Shown here piece by piece: positions 35,588 to 45,404 of a DNA stretch of 64,000 nucleotides. Origin of the DNA: Qipengyuania flava (GTDB taxonomy: Bacteria > Pseudomonadota > Alphaproteobacteria > Sphingomonadales > Sphingomonadaceae); assembly GCF_011762005.1 (NCBI RefSeq), contig NZ_JAASQU010000001.1:1295974-1359973 (forward strand), read 5' to 3'. Below the pieces are notes generated by a model. That model had not been told where the DNA came from, did not search any database, and saw only the letters and a list, made by a program, of their open reading frames with translations. Every line of letters starts with the position of its first letter. The first letter of the stretch is position 1. Both the position numbers and the translations under genes were made by a program.

Positions 35588-36877
35588 TCATCGTCGGAGA
35601 GGGAACACCCGTAGGTATGTGAGGCAGCGCCAGAGCCATTCGAGCGGGCCGAAGCGGAAGCGTTCGAGCCATGGCTTCGACCATGCCAGCATGAGGGCCC
35701 AGGCTGCTAAAGTGACGAGATACAGTTCGGTCCTGCCGAGCGCACCGTAGAGCCCGACACCCCAGCCATGAAACAGCACGAGCATCACGATCGACGTCCC
35801 GAGATAATTGGTGAAGGCGGCGCGACCGGCAGCGGAAATGCGCTCTGCAAGCCAACCCGTAGCGCCCTGCCCGATCACGGCCAGCACGGCGGCGAGACCC
35901 AGCACCACTGGCAGGCGCGGGAGCAGAGAAACGCTCATGAACGCGGCCAGCGTGCTCCAATAGGAAAAACCCGTGCCCTTGACCCATAGCGCGACCAGCA
36001 GCGTAGCCACGCTGCCAAGAACGATCCCGGCAATCCCCCAGCGCAGCATCTTGCGCGAATCCAGGCCGCCGCTGAAGAAACCCCAGCGATAGAGCGCCAT
36101 CCCGATCAACATCAGCGGGATCGATTCGAAGGCGAACAGGAACAGGCCGAACAGCGGGTCGGCGGCATGTTCGGTCAGGTTGTATTGGACGTACTCGAGG
36201 TATGAACCCTCGGTGATGATGCGATATTCGGTCTCGCCCGCAGCCAGCGTGCTTGCCTTGTCTGCCGCAAACTGTTCGCGTGTCTCGGAAAAGTCGGGCT
36301 GATCGCCAAAGCTGGTTTCCGCAATCAGATAGGGGGACAGCGCGAAACTCCCGACCAGCAGGATCCCCAGCGTATAGCCTACCAGCCCGACCACCAATTG
36401 CGTTTTGGCTGCCCAGCGGATGCAGGCCAGGGCAATGAATCCGAAGACCGCGTAGAATATGAGAATGTCGCCGCGCCAGATCAGGTAGAAATGCACCAGG
36501 CCGAACAACAACAGCCAGAAGAGCCGCCGTGCCTGCAACAAGCGCCCTTCACCCCGTGCCCAGGCACGCTCCATGAACAGATATAGCCCGGAGCCGAACA
36601 ACAGTGTGAACAGGCCCCGCATCTTGCCGTCGATCAGCACGAACTGGGCAATCCACATCGATTCTTCCGCGGCGCTATGACCGGTCAGGAAGGCGTCGGG
36701 ATACATATAGGCGGCAAAAGGCTGGCCGAACGAGACGATGTTCGCCGCCAGAATGCCCATCACCGCTATCCCGCGGATAAAATCCAGGCTGGCGATCCTG
36801 TTGCCCGACAAGGCGGTCGGAACCGCCTGATCGGGCGCGGCGTCCGCTCCTGGCGTGGTCGTTTCGTGCTGATTCAT
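35588..36877 (-). CDS. DUF418 membrane protein (YeiB-like)
   Basis: 429 residues with about 10 hydrophobic segments. N-terminal SLDFIRGIAVMGILAANIVSF and the C-terminal LWRCLTYLR segment match DUF418/YeiB, an acyltransferase-3-related inner membrane family of unknown substrate. The RGIAVMGIL motif is the clearest marker. It is monocistronic. The Fur-type box lies just downstream of its stop, so it is not the regulated gene. Confidence 0.85.
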   Translation of the reverse strand: MNQHETTTPGADAAPDQAVPTALSGNRIASLDFIRGIAVMGILAANIVSFGQPFAAYMYPDAFLTGHSAAEESMWIAQFVLIDGKMRGLFTLLFGSGLYLFMERAWARGEGRLLQARRLFWLLLFGLVHFYLIWRGDILIFYAVFGFIALACIRWAAKTQLVVGLVGYTLGILLVGSFALSPYLIAETSFGDQPDFSETREQFAADKASTLAAGETEYRIITEGSYLEYVQYNLTEHAADPLFGLFLFAFESIPLMLIGMALYRWGFFSGGLDSRKMLRWGIAGIVLGSVATLLVALWVKGTGFSYWSTLAAFMSVSLLPRLPVVLGLAAVLAVIGQGATGWLAERISAAGRAAFTNYLGTSIVMLVLFHGWGVGLYGALGRTELYLVTLAAWALMLAWSKPWLERFRFGPLEWLWRCLTYLRVFPLRR

Positions 36878-36942
36878 GAAGCCCCCCTTGCCCGGCGTTC
36901 TATCCGCCGTCCCGGGGAATGGAAACCCGCCGCGTCAGGGAT

Positions 36943-38079
36943 TTAGCGCGTTACCAGGCAGGCCTGTCCACTCCGCTTCAGCGAGGCACAGGCCGCGCTT
37001 GCCTGCTCGCGGCTCGCATAACCACCCGCGAGCAATCGGGTGAGCCTGCCAGACTTGAGCAAAACGCGCTCGCGCCCCGCAATTTCGCTGCGTCCCGCAA
37101 GCTGGCTCCAGAGCTTCTCGGCATTGCCCGGCACGCCAAACGCACCAAGCTGGACTTTCCACGGCCCGCTCAACCGCTCCACAGCGGCTGCGGGTGCGGG
37201 TGCGGGTGCAGCCTGAGGCACGGGGGTGGTAACGCGTGTAGCCTCGGGTGCTTCAGCGACGGTCACCGCTGCGCGTGAAAGGTCCTCCGCCTTCTGCGCG
37301 GCCACCACCGTCGGCTGCGCTGACGGCAGCGTATAATCGGCTCCGGCCGAACCGGCGGTCGAAGCCGTCCCGGCTACCCGCGGCGTTCCCGCAGGTCGCA
37401 CGACGGGCTGCGGCTGGGCAGGTGTTGTGACCACCGGCACAGTGGGTGCATCGGTGCCAAGCGCAAGGTCGACTGCAGCCAGCTGCCGAGCACGCGCGGC
37501 CTCGGCTTCGGCCTTGAGCGAGGCAGCCATGGGTTGCGCGGCTTCGCGATCCTCGAGCGGGATATACTCGTCCATCTGCGCCAGCGCGCCGCGGGCCTGC
37601 GGCAGGCCTGCCGAATTGGCGAGCGTCAGCAGGGCATAGGCGCGGCGCCAGTCCTTCTTGACCAGGTCACCGTTGAAATGGGCGATACCCAGCACGTATT
37701 GCGCCCGCGGATCGCCGCGCATCGCCGCGGCCGAGATATAGGGCAGTGCTTCCTCGCGTGCGCCACGCTGGAACAGCAGCAGCCCGTAATTGTCGGCGGC
37801 CTTCACGTGGCCCTGCGCGGCGGCGCGCGCATACAGTGCCTCGGCCTGCGCGACATCGGTCTCCACGCCCCGGCCCAGCCGGTAGGCCTGGCCCATGTTG
37901 AATTGCGCATCGGGATCACCCTCGGCAGCAGGCCCCGCCCACTCGCGCACCGCAGTGGCGAAATCCCCGGCGGTCCAGGCATCCACCCCCGCCTTCACTT
38001 CGGCCATCGCGGGGGCTGCAGCCATGCCCGTCAGTACCAGAGCCCCTGCCAACCATGCTGCTTTTGCCGAACGTAGCAT
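36943..38079 (-). CDS. Exported Sel1-repeat protein with C-terminal SPOR domain
   Basis: 378 residues. A signal peptide (LAGALVLTGMAAAPAMA) is followed by three to four Sel1/TPR-like repeats (GDPDAQFNMGQAYRLGRGV, AQGHVKAADNYGLLLFQRG, GDPRAQYVLGIAHFNGD), a Pro/Ala/Thr linker, and a SPOR domain from about residue 300 (WKVQLGAFG ... LTRLLAGGYASREQASAAC). SPOR domains bind denuded glycans at division sites. The start at ATG 38079 is preferred; GTG at 38088 also fits. It is divergent from the parA-like gene. Confidence 0.85.
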   Translation of the reverse strand: MLRSAKAAWLAGALVLTGMAAAPAMAEVKAGVDAWTAGDFATAVREWAGPAAEGDPDAQFNMGQAYRLGRGVETDVAQAEALYARAAAQGHVKAADNYGLLLFQRGAREEALPYISAAAMRGDPRAQYVLGIAHFNGDLVKKDWRRAYALLTLANSAGLPQARGALAQMDEYIPLEDREAAQPMAASLKAEAEAARARQLAAVDLALGTDAPTVPVVTTPAQPQPVVRPAGTPRVAGTASTAGSAGADYTLPSAQPTVVAAQKAEDLSRAAVTVAEAPEATRVTTPVPQAAPAPAPAAAVERLSGPWKVQLGAFGVPGNAEKLWSQLAGRSEIAGRERVLLKSGRLTRLLAGGYASREQASAACASLKRSGQACLVTR

Positions 38080-38311
38080 TTGCCTCACCTTCCCATGCGC
38101 CGACGCGAACGAATGCGCCGCTTCCGCGCCATCCTATAGTAAATCGCCCGTTAGCAAAGTGTTGCTGCCGATCCGACGGGATTCGAGACCAGTCAAAGTG
38201 TGCCCCGGTTAACCCAAAATTAGGGGTAGTCTGCGATTTCCACGGCAAGACAGCTGCAGACGATCGCAGCAGAACGAACAGGATTCAGGCGCAACCCAGG
38301 GGGACCAAGTC

Positions 38312-39028
38312 TTGCGTGTACTGGCATTGGCATCGCAGAAGGGCGGATCGGGCAAGACCACCCTCTCGGGACATCTGGCGGTTCAGGCGCAACGCGCCGG
38401 CGCCGGCCCGGTCGTCCTGATCGATATCGACCCGCAGGGGTCGCTTGCCGATTGGTGGAACGAGCGTGCCGACGAATTCCCGGCCTTTGCGCAGACCACG
38501 GTCGCGCGTCTGGCCACCGATCTCGCGATCCTCCGCCAGCAGGGTTTCAAGCTTGCGGTCATCGACACGCCGCCCGCAATCACCATGGCGATCCAGTCGG
38601 TGATTTCGGTCGCGGAACTGATCGTGGTCCCGACCCGGCCCAGCCCGCACGACCTTCGCGCCGTCGGCGCGACGGTTGATCTGTGCGAACGCGCCGGCAA
38701 GCCGCTGGTCTTCGTGGTCAATGCCGCGACGCCCAAGGCGAAGATCACCTCGGAAGCCGCCGTCGCGCTGTCGCAGCACGGTACGGTCGCTCCGATCACG
38801 CTGCACCACCGCACCGATTTCGCCGCCTCGATGATCGACGGGCGCACGGTCATGGAAGTCGATCCCGAAAGCCGGTCGGCTGCCGAAGTCACCGCTTTGT
38901 GGAAATACATCGCCGACCGGCTGGAGAAAAACTTCCGCCGGACGGTCTTCGCCGCCCCCAATTCGCAATCCGCGATGCCGGGTGTCCATCGTCCCGCCGG
39001 TGGCTTCGGCCGCCGCGTGGCCCAGTGA
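38312..39028 (+). CDS. Chromosomal ParA/MinD-like ATPase
   Basis: 238 residues with the deviant Walker A SQKGGSGKTT (Lys10, Lys15), Walker A' LIDIDPQGSLADWW and Walker B LAVIDTPPAI. These define the ParA/MinD superfamily that oscillates on DNA or membranes to place cargo. No ParB with an HTH lies beside it. The next gene encodes a likely ribbon-helix-helix protein instead. The TTG start follows AGGGGGA. It is an orphan chromosomal ATPase rather than a replicon partition system: no replication gene is near. Confidence 0.85.
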   Translation: MRVLALASQKGGSGKTTLSGHLAVQAQRAGAGPVVLIDIDPQGSLADWWNERADEFPAFAQTTVARLATDLAILRQQGFKLAVIDTPPAITMAIQSVISVAELIVVPTRPSPHDLRAVGATVDLCERAGKPLVFVVNAATPKAKITSEAAVALSQHGTVAPITLHHRTDFAASMIDGRTVMEVDPESRSAAEVTALWKYIADRLEKNFRRTVFAAPNSQSAMPGVHRPAGGFGRRVAQ

Positions 39029-39051
39029 TCGCGCAAGGCCGAGATAGCCGG

Positions 39052-39594
39052 ATGACTGACGCCAATTTCGCCTCTCTGTCCTCCACCCTGCTGGCTCGCA
39101 AGGGCGGGGCAAAGCCTGCCATGCGCCCGCAATCGGGTATCGTCGGTCCGGTCGATGGCAAGGAGGCCGCCGCCAATCTGGAAGATCTCGGCTGGAACGA
39201 CATGGGCGAGGCGCAGGCAGACCTGCCGGCGCGCGAAGCCGAAGACGCGACCGAAGCGAAAGCCCCGGCCGAGAACGTCGTGGCGATTGCTCCGCAGGCC
39301 GCGAACGAAAGAGCCGCGCCCAACCAGGTGCGTACGTCGCTCGACCGGATTCAGGCGCAGCTCGACAAGCCCGCTCGCGAGCGTCCCGCGATGCGCCGCC
39401 CTGCCGCAACGCAAGGCAAGCGCGCGGCCTTCACGCTGCGGCTCGACCAGGAACGCCATCTGATGCTGCGCCTCGCGTGTACCGTACGCGGACGCAGTGC
39501 CCAGCAATTGGTGACAGATGCGCTCGACGCATTGCTCGCCGAAATGCCCGAAATCGCAAGTCTCGCCGCGCAAGTACAGCGCGGCGACCAGTAA
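39052..39594 (+). CDS. Hypothetical protein with C-terminal RHH-like domain, ParA partner?
   Basis: 180 residues. The first 130 are disordered and Ala/Pro/Glu-rich; the last 45 (AFTLRLDQERHLMLRLACTV..QQLVTDALDALLAEMP) have the beta-helix-helix pattern of a ribbon-helix-helix DNA-binding domain. Several ParA-like ATPases use RHH partners instead of ParB. It starts 23 bases after the ParA stop and is probably cotranscribed. The function is inferred. Confidence 0.6.
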   Translation: MTDANFASLSSTLLARKGGAKPAMRPQSGIVGPVDGKEAAANLEDLGWNDMGEAQADLPAREAEDATEAKAPAENVVAIAPQAANERAAPNQVRTSLDRIQAQLDKPARERPAMRRPAATQGKRAAFTLRLDQERHLMLRLACTVRGRSAQQLVTDALDALLAEMPEIASLAAQVQRGDQ

Positions 39595-39629
39595 ATCGAA
39601 CGACGCGGAATCGCCTCAAGGGGGTAAGA

Positions 39630-40955
39630 ATGAGCATCGAGACGAAAGCAAGGAACAAGCGGTTCGTCCAGCTCGCCGTCACCACGGCGCTGGCGAGCGC
39701 CGCGCTGACGGCGTGCACCGGCAAGTCTGCACCCGGCCACGCCTCATCGGCGGCGCATGCCGAAAAAGCCTTGGACAAGGGCCAGGCATCGAAGGCCGTG
39801 CGGCACGCGGAAGCGGCGGTACTCGCCAGCCCGCGTGACGCCGCCACGCGCACGTTGCTGGCCAATGCCTATCTCGAGGATGGCCGCTTCGCTTCGGCCG
39901 CCACGACCTTCGCCGAGGCGGTCGAACTTGGCGACACCGCACCGCGGACGGTTATCAGTTTCACGCTGGCGCAGATCGCCGTGGGTGACCAGCGCGGCGC
40001 ACTGGAAACGCTCGATCGCTTCGAAGCGGCGCTGGATCCGGCCGACTACGGTCTCGCCATCGCGCTATCCGGCCGTCCCGATCGGGGCGTCCATGTGCTC
40101 GGCAATGCGCTGCGCGCCGGACAGAACACGCCCAAGGTTCGCCAGAACCTCGCCTATGCCTATGCCCTGCAGGGCAATTGGCGCGCGGCGCGCGTCATGG
40201 CAGCCGAGGACGTGCCCGCCGGCGAAGTCGGCGACCGGATGGCCCAATGGGCCGCTCAGGTTCGCCCCGAAGCCTATACCGGTCGCGTTGCCAGCCTGCT
40301 GGGCGTGAAGCCGCAAGCCGATCCCGGCCAGCCGGCCATGCTCGCCCTCGCCAATCACCCCAGTGATGACATGCTCGCCGCACAGGAAGTGGGCGAACTC
40401 GATCCGCTGACCGACGAGCAGCAGACCGACTTCGCTTTCGCCGAAGAACTCGCACCGGTCGCCGCCAGCGAAGGCACGGTCGACGACAGCGATGTCGCGC
40501 TGGCCGATGCCGGCTTCGCCTCTGCTCAGGGGGCAATCCGCTATGTCTCGAGCGAGGTAGTCCAGAAGACCCCCGCCCGCACGCGCCAGCCCGTCGCACC
40601 CCGGATCGCCGGAACCGCAGTGCCGCAGCGGGTCGCGGCGAACACCGGCGCAAGCGGCGATTACAACGTTCAGCTCGGCTCCTACTTCTCGATGTCCGAT
40701 GCCAACGAGGCCTGGAAGCAGTTCCAGAAGCGCTATCCGGAAATGGGCGATGCCGAGCGCGTGATCACCAAGGCACGCGTCAATGGCAAGATCTACTACC
40801 GCGTCGCCGCGGCAGGCTTCGCCAAGTCTTCGGCGCAAACGCTCTGCCGTTCGGTCAAGGGCAAGGGTGGCGGTTGCATCGCTTACGCCTCTAGCCGCCC
40901 TCTACCGGGCGCGATCGACGTGGTCGACACCGGCATGCGTGTCGCCGCACGCTGA
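39630..40955 (+). CDS. TPR-containing SPOR lipoprotein
   Basis: 441 residues. A lipoprotein signal (LASAALTACTG, lipobox LTAC) is followed by TPR-like repeats in the first 200 residues (HAEAAVLASPRDAATRTLLANAYLEDG) and a C-terminal SPOR domain (YNVQLGSYFSMSDANEAWKQFQ ... KIYYRVAAAGF). AAGGGGGTAAG precedes the ATG by a few bases. It has the same domain plan as the Sel1/SPOR protein at 36.9 kb, on the other side of the ParA pair. A division or envelope role is likely. Confidence 0.82.
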   Translation: MSIETKARNKRFVQLAVTTALASAALTACTGKSAPGHASSAAHAEKALDKGQASKAVRHAEAAVLASPRDAATRTLLANAYLEDGRFASAATTFAEAVELGDTAPRTVISFTLAQIAVGDQRGALETLDRFEAALDPADYGLAIALSGRPDRGVHVLGNALRAGQNTPKVRQNLAYAYALQGNWRAARVMAAEDVPAGEVGDRMAQWAAQVRPEAYTGRVASLLGVKPQADPGQPAMLALANHPSDDMLAAQEVGELDPLTDEQQTDFAFAEELAPVAASEGTVDDSDVALADAGFASAQGAIRYVSSEVVQKTPARTRQPVAPRIAGTAVPQRVAANTGASGDYNVQLGSYFSMSDANEAWKQFQKRYPEMGDAERVITKARVNGKIYYRVAAAGFAKSSAQTLCRSVKGKGGGCIAYASSRPLPGAIDVVDTGMRVAAR

Positions 40956-40980
40956 CGCCAGACACACAAACCACCGAGTG

Positions 40981-41010
40981 ACCCCGTCCGGACGATCCGG
41001 GCGGGGTTTT
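40981..41010. terminator. Intrinsic terminator
   Basis: ACCCCGTCCGGA and the ATCCGGGCGGGGT arm pair with one mismatch and are followed by TTTT. It lies between the convergent SPOR lipoprotein and pyrC-like genes. Confidence 0.8.
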
Positions 41011-41015
41011 CGTGT

Positions 41016-42245
41016 CTAGCGCTTGATCGCCACGCCGCCCTTGAACAACCTTGTCACCCGCCCCTGCGTCGGCTGGCCGTCGAAGGGCGTGTTGCCCGCG
41101 CTGGCCTCCATTTTGGCACTCTGGATGACCCACGGGCGCTCGGGATCAATAATCGCGATATCCGCTTCCAATCCCGGCTTCAGCACCCCGGCAGGCACAC
41201 CAAGGATCTCCGCGGGTCGCCGCGCAACGAGATCGAAGGCGCGCGGCAAGTCGATCACATCGTCGCGGACCAGCGACAGCGTCATCGCGAGCAATGTCTC
41301 GGCGCCCGCCATGCCCGGTTCCGCATCGGAGAACGGCAGGCGCTTGTCTTCGGGGCCACGCGGATCGTGGCCGCTGGCAATCACGTCGATTGTCCCGTCG
41401 CCGATCGCCTCGCGCACCGCTTCGCGATCCTCTTCGCTGCGCAGCGGGGGCGAGAGACGCGCGAAGGTCCTGAAATCGACCGTTGCGAGGTCGCTCAGCA
41501 TGAAATGCGCGGGCGTGACACCGCAGGTCACCTGCACGCCGCGCGCCTTGGCCTCGCGCACCAATGCGAGGCCCGCGCGGGTCGTCACCTGACGGAAATG
41601 GATCCGGGCACGCGCCATTTCCGCAAGCGCGATGTCGCGCGCCAGGGCCAGCGCTTCCGCCTGCACGGGCGCACTCGGCAAGCCGCGCCGCGTGGCGATT
41701 TCGCCTGCGGTGGCCACCGCGCTGCCGACCAGCGCTGCATCTTCGGCATGCGCGACCACCACGAGATCGAGCATGGCGGCATATTGGAGCAAGCGCAGCA
41801 TCACGCCGGAATCCGCGATCCATCGACGCCCCGTGGCAACACCCCGCGCGCCCGCTTCGCGCATCAGACCCAGTTCGGCGATCTCGCAGCCATCGAGCCC
41901 GCGTGTCGCGGCAGCGAGCGGATGCACCCAGAAATCGGGCTTCCCGCTCTTGGCGATGTAGGACACGCGGCTCGGCAGATCGAGCGGCGGGGACTGGTCG
42001 GGCATCAGCGCCGCGCGAGTGATCCCGCCGAAATGAAACGCCGGTTTGTCGATCGCGAATACGCCGAGATCGACAAGCCCCGGGGCGACAAGCGCGCCGT
42101 TGGCGTCGATGATCTCATCGACATCCTGCGCCGGGGCATCGATCGCGTCGATCATGCCGTCGACGAGGCGCAAGGTACCTTCGCGCAGACCGTCGGGGGT
42201 TACCAGCCGGCCGTTGGCGATGGTCGCGGGGCGCTGCTGCTTCAT
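41016..42245 (-). CDS. Dihydroorotase homologue lacking zinc ligands (PyrC'/PyrX-like)
   Basis: 409 residues of the amidohydrolase fold ([36 protein letters not shown]). The first metal motif, HxH after PGLVDx in active dihydroorotases, is replaced by GVF, and the DHAP segment reads SGHDPR, so key metal ligands are missing. Catalysis is therefore unlikely. In Pseudomonas and related bacteria a non-catalytic PyrC' is needed to assemble aspartate transcarbamoylase. The ATG overlaps the pyrB stop by four bases, which fits that role. A true dihydroorotase must be elsewhere. Confidence 0.88.
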   Translation of the reverse strand: MKQQRPATIANGRLVTPDGLREGTLRLVDGMIDAIDAPAQDVDEIIDANGALVAPGLVDLGVFAIDKPAFHFGGITRAALMPDQSPPLDLPSRVSYIAKSGKPDFWVHPLAAATRGLDGCEIAELGLMREAGARGVATGRRWIADSGVMLRLLQYAAMLDLVVVAHAEDAALVGSAVATAGEIATRRGLPSAPVQAEALALARDIALAEMARARIHFRQVTTRAGLALVREAKARGVQVTCGVTPAHFMLSDLATVDFRTFARLSPPLRSEEDREAVREAIGDGTIDVIASGHDPRGPEDKRLPFSDAEPGMAGAETLLAMTLSLVRDDVIDLPRAFDLVARRPAEILGVPAGVLKPGLEADIAIIDPERPWVIQSAKMEASAGNTPFDGQPTQGRVTRLFKGGVAIKR

Positions 42246-43267
42246 GCCGCGTCTCCCCAGCCTTCGACCCCGCGCGCACGGCGCGTGAGGACATCGAGCG
42301 CCGCCATGCGGATCGCGACCCCCATTTCGACCTGCCGGGTAATGATCGACCGGTCGATCATGTCCGCGACGTCGCTATCGATTTCCACCCCCCGGTTCAT
42401 CGGCCCCGGATGCATCACCAGCGCGTCGGGCGCAGCGCGTTCGAGACGCGTCTTCGTGAGCCCGTAAAGATGGTGATACTCGCGCGCCGACGGAATGAAT
42501 TGCCCGCTCATCCGCTCGGTCTGCAGGCGGAGCATCATCGCCACATCCGCCCCGTCGAGTGCGGCATCGAAATCGTGATAGACCTCGGCGCTCATCGCCT
42601 CGATCCCTGCCGGCATCAGAGCAGGAGGCGCGCACAGCCGTACGCGCGCGCCGAGTGCCTGCAGGCACAGCAGGTTCGAACGCGCGACCCGGCTGTGCAG
42701 GATGTCCCCGCAGATCACGATCACCATGCCGGTAAAATCGTCGCCCGCCTCGCCGCGCGCGCGCAGCGCATGCCGCAGGGCCAGCGCATCGAGCAGCGCC
42801 TGCGTGGGATGTTCATGCTGGCCGTCACCCGCATTGAGCACCGGGCAATCGACCTTGTCGGCGATGAGCTGCGTCGCCCCGCTCGACCCGTGGCGGATGA
42901 CAATGGCGTCGGCGCGCATGGCGTTGAGCGTGATCGCCGTGTCGATCAGCGTCTCGCCCTTCTTCACGCTCGACTGCGCGGCATGCATGTTGACTACGTC
43001 CGCCCCCAACCGCTTGCCCGCGATCTCGAAGCTCAGCAGCGTGCGCGTCGAATTTTCGAAGAAGGCGTTGATCACGGTGAGCCCCGAAAGCACATTCTCG
43101 CGCTTGGTCGCCTGCCGGTTGAGCGTAACCCATTGTTCGGCCTCGTCGAGCAGAAACAGGATTTCGTGCCGTTCGAGCTGGCCGATGCCGATCAGATCGC
43201 GATGCGGGAATGCAAGCGCACCCGCAGGATAACGGGCCGCATGGGGCGGGTTTTGCGTCGATGTCAT
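42242..43267 (-). CDS. pyrB: Aspartate carbamoyltransferase catalytic subunit
   Basis: 341 residues. The carbamoyl-phosphate loop [12 protein letters not shown], the [11 protein letters not shown]-type segment ([14 protein letters not shown]) and the [12 protein letters not shown] loop are intact. It makes carbamoyl-aspartate, the first committed step of pyrimidine synthesis. It is longer than E. coli PyrB (311), typical of class A enzymes that pair with PyrC or PyrC'. I chose the ATG at 43267 over an upstream start because the family begins near there. No regulatory subunit pyrI is nearby. Confidence 0.95.
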   Translation of the reverse strand: MTSTQNPPHAARYPAGALAFPHRDLIGIGQLERHEILFLLDEAEQWVTLNRQATKRENVLSGLTVINAFFENSTRTLLSFEIAGKRLGADVVNMHAAQSSVKKGETLIDTAITLNAMRADAIVIRHGSSGATQLIADKVDCPVLNAGDGQHEHPTQALLDALALRHALRARGEAGDDFTGMVIVICGDILHSRVARSNLLCLQALGARVRLCAPPALMPAGIEAMSAEVYHDFDAALDGADVAMMLRLQTERMSGQFIPSAREYHHLYGLTKTRLERAAPDALVMHPGPMNRGVEIDSDVADMIDRSIITRQVEMGVAIRMAALDVLTRRARGVEGWGDAA

Positions 43268-43370
43268 TGAGACCACGCCCTTAGTCGAGCACGATGGGGC
43301 GCTCAAGCGCTTTCCAGTGGCAATGGCGCGGCGGCTTCTCTACCTCCGGGGCCAACAGGAGATTATTAGG

Positions 43371-45251
43371 ATGCAATTCGCTGGTAAGGTCTGGCGCCTC
43401 TTGGTGGGCATCAAGGACGGGTTGGTGCTCGTTTTCATGCTGCTGTTCTTCTCTGCGCTGTTCGCCGTGCTGACCACCCGCCCCAGCCCTGCCGCCGTGC
43501 GCGACGGTGCGCTGGTGCTCGAACTCGATGGCGTCGTGGTCGAGGAGCGGGCAGAGATCGACCCGATCGAGGCGCTGCTGTCCGGCGAAGCACCGATGGG
43601 TGAATACCAGGCACGTGACCTCGTGCATGCACTCGACGAGGCCGCCAGCGACGAACGCATCACTGCAGTGGTCCTCGATCTCGACCGCTTCCTCGGGGGC
43701 GGGCAAGTCCACATGCAGGCCATCGGCGAAGCGCTCGACCGCGTGCGGGCGGCCGAAAAACCCGTGCTGGCCTATGCCACCGCCTATACGGACGACGGCA
43801 TGCTGCTGGCTGCGCATGCCAGCGAAGTTTGGGTCAATCCACTGGGCGGAGCGCTGGTGACCGGCCCGGGCGGCCAGCAGCTGTACTACGCCGGCCTGCT
43901 CGAGAAGCTCAAGGTCAATGCACGCGTTTACAAGGTGGGCGAGTACAAGAGCGCGGTCGAACCCTATAGCCGCGCCGACATGTCCGATGCGGCGCGTGAA
44001 AACGCGCGCGCTCTCTACGAGACTCTGTGGGAGGAATATCGGGCCAATCTGAAGAAGGCCCGCCCCGGCGCCGATATCGCGCGCGTTACCGACGCCCCGG
44101 TCGAATGGATCCAATCGGCCAATGGCGATCTGGCGACGGCGGCGCTGCAGGCGGGACTGGTCGACACACTGGGCACGCGCGCCGAGTTCGAGCAGCGCGT
44201 GGTCGAACTGGTTGGCGAGGACAGCTGGCAGGACGGGCCCAACGCCTATCCGCACACCGAACTGGCCGCGTGGCTCGAGGACAATCCGCTCGACACCCCG
44301 GGCCGGCCGATCGGCGTGGTCACCGTGGCCGGGGAAATCGTCGACGGCGACGCAGGCCCGGGAACGGCAGGGGGCGACCGGATCGCCGAACTGCTCGACG
44401 ACGCGCTGGAGAAAGATCTCGCCGGGCTCGTGGTCCGGGTCGATTCGCCGGGTGGCTCGGTGCTTGCGAGCGAGATGATCCGCGATGCGGTGATGCGGCA
44501 CAAGGAGCGTGACATTCCCATCGTCGTATCGATGGCGAATGTCGCGGCCAGCGGCGGTTATTGGGTCTCCACGCCCGCCGACCGCATCTTCGCCGAACCC
44601 GAGACGATCACCGGTTCGATCGGCATCTTCGCGGTGATTCCCACTTTCGAGGAGACCGCCGCCATGGCCGGCGTCACCAGCGATGGAGTGCGCACCACCC
44701 CGCTTTCCGGCCAACCCGATCTGGTGGGGGGCCTAACACCCGAAACCGACGCCATGCTGCAGGCCTATATCGAAGACGGCTACGAGGACTTCCTCACCCG
44801 CGTGGGCGAAGCACGCGGAATGACGCGCGACCAGGTCGACGCGGTCGGCCAAGGCCGGGTGTGGGATGGCGGCACCGCGCGCCAGCTGCGGCTGGTCGAC
44901 GAATATGGCGGGATGGAAGAGGCCCTCGCCTGGGTCGCCACGCAGGCCGAACTGGGAGAGGACTGGCATCCACTCTACCTCGGCACGAGCGCTTCGACCT
45001 ATGACACGCTGCTGCGCCAATGGCTGATCGGCGATAGTGAGCGGGCAGCCACGGGCGGCGACATCTTCGCGCGAATGGCACGCGGCCAATCCGCGATCAG
45101 CGGACAGATCGCCGCGGATGCCGAGCGCCTGCTGGGCGCCCGCGGCGCGCAGGCCTATTGCCTTGCCTGCCCTGCGCCCCGCCCGGGCGACGCACAGATG
45201 CGAAGCGCCGACGGCTGGCTCGCACGCTTGGCGGCGCTGCTGTTCGGATAG
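43371..45251 (+). CDS. sppA: Signal peptide peptidase SppA (long form)
   Basis: 626 residues. An N-terminal membrane anchor (about 18-37) is followed by two peptidase S49 repeats, as in the 67-kDa E. coli enzyme. The catalytic Lys lies in VGEYKSAVEPYS of the first repeat and the Ser in NVAASGGYWVS of the second. It cuts leftover signal peptides in the inner membrane. AGGAG lies upstream of the ATG. tRNA-Val follows. Confidence 0.93.
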   Translation: MQFAGKVWRLLVGIKDGLVLVFMLLFFSALFAVLTTRPSPAAVRDGALVLELDGVVVEERAEIDPIEALLSGEAPMGEYQARDLVHALDEAASDERITAVVLDLDRFLGGGQVHMQAIGEALDRVRAAEKPVLAYATAYTDDGMLLAAHASEVWVNPLGGALVTGPGGQQLYYAGLLEKLKVNARVYKVGEYKSAVEPYSRADMSDAARENARALYETLWEEYRANLKKARPGADIARVTDAPVEWIQSANGDLATAALQAGLVDTLGTRAEFEQRVVELVGEDSWQDGPNAYPHTELAAWLEDNPLDTPGRPIGVVTVAGEIVDGDAGPGTAGGDRIAELLDDALEKDLAGLVVRVDSPGGSVLASEMIRDAVMRHKERDIPIVVSMANVAASGGYWVSTPADRIFAEPETITGSIGIFAVIPTFEETAAMAGVTSDGVRTTPLSGQPDLVGGLTPETDAMLQAYIEDGYEDFLTRVGEARGMTRDQVDAVGQGRVWDGGTARQLRLVDEYGGMEEALAWVATQAELGEDWHPLYLGTSASTYDTLLRQWLIGDSERAATGGDIFARMARGQSAISGQIAADAERLLGARGAQAYCLACPAPRPGDAQMRSADGWLARLAALLFG

Positions 45252-45329
45252 GGCGCTTGCCTTGATGCGATTCGCGCAGTAGAGGCGCGCTCCTGCCCCT
45301 CCGCCACGGCGCGCGGAGATGCGACGGGC

Positions 45330-45404
45330 GGGCGCGTAGCTCAGTGGTAGAGCACACCCTTCACACGGGTGGGGTCGCAAGTTCAATCCTTGCCGCGCCC
45401 ACCA
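45330..45404 (+). tRNA. tRNA-Val (anticodon CAC)
   Basis: 75 bases with an encoded CCA. GGGCGCG/CGCGCCC forms the acceptor stem, CACCC/GGGTG the anticodon stem around TTCACAC (anticodon CAC, reading GUG), and GCAAGTTCAATCCTTGC the T arm. It marks the left edge of a region unlike the rest of the window; tRNA 3' ends are common integration sites. No repeated copy of its 3' end was seen in the window. Confidence 0.96.

Noticed and set aside
38312-39594. ParA plus partner as a plasmid partition system
   Set aside because: No replication initiator, parS-like iterons or plasmid genes nearby, and the surrounding genes are core chromosomal; an orphan positioning ATPase is more likely.
43281-44714. 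477-codon minus-strand open frame
   Set aside because: Antisense of sppA, whose catalytic motifs are on the plus strand. High GC at third positions creates such mirror frames; similar ones oppose nhaA, clpX, der, rpoH and pyrB.
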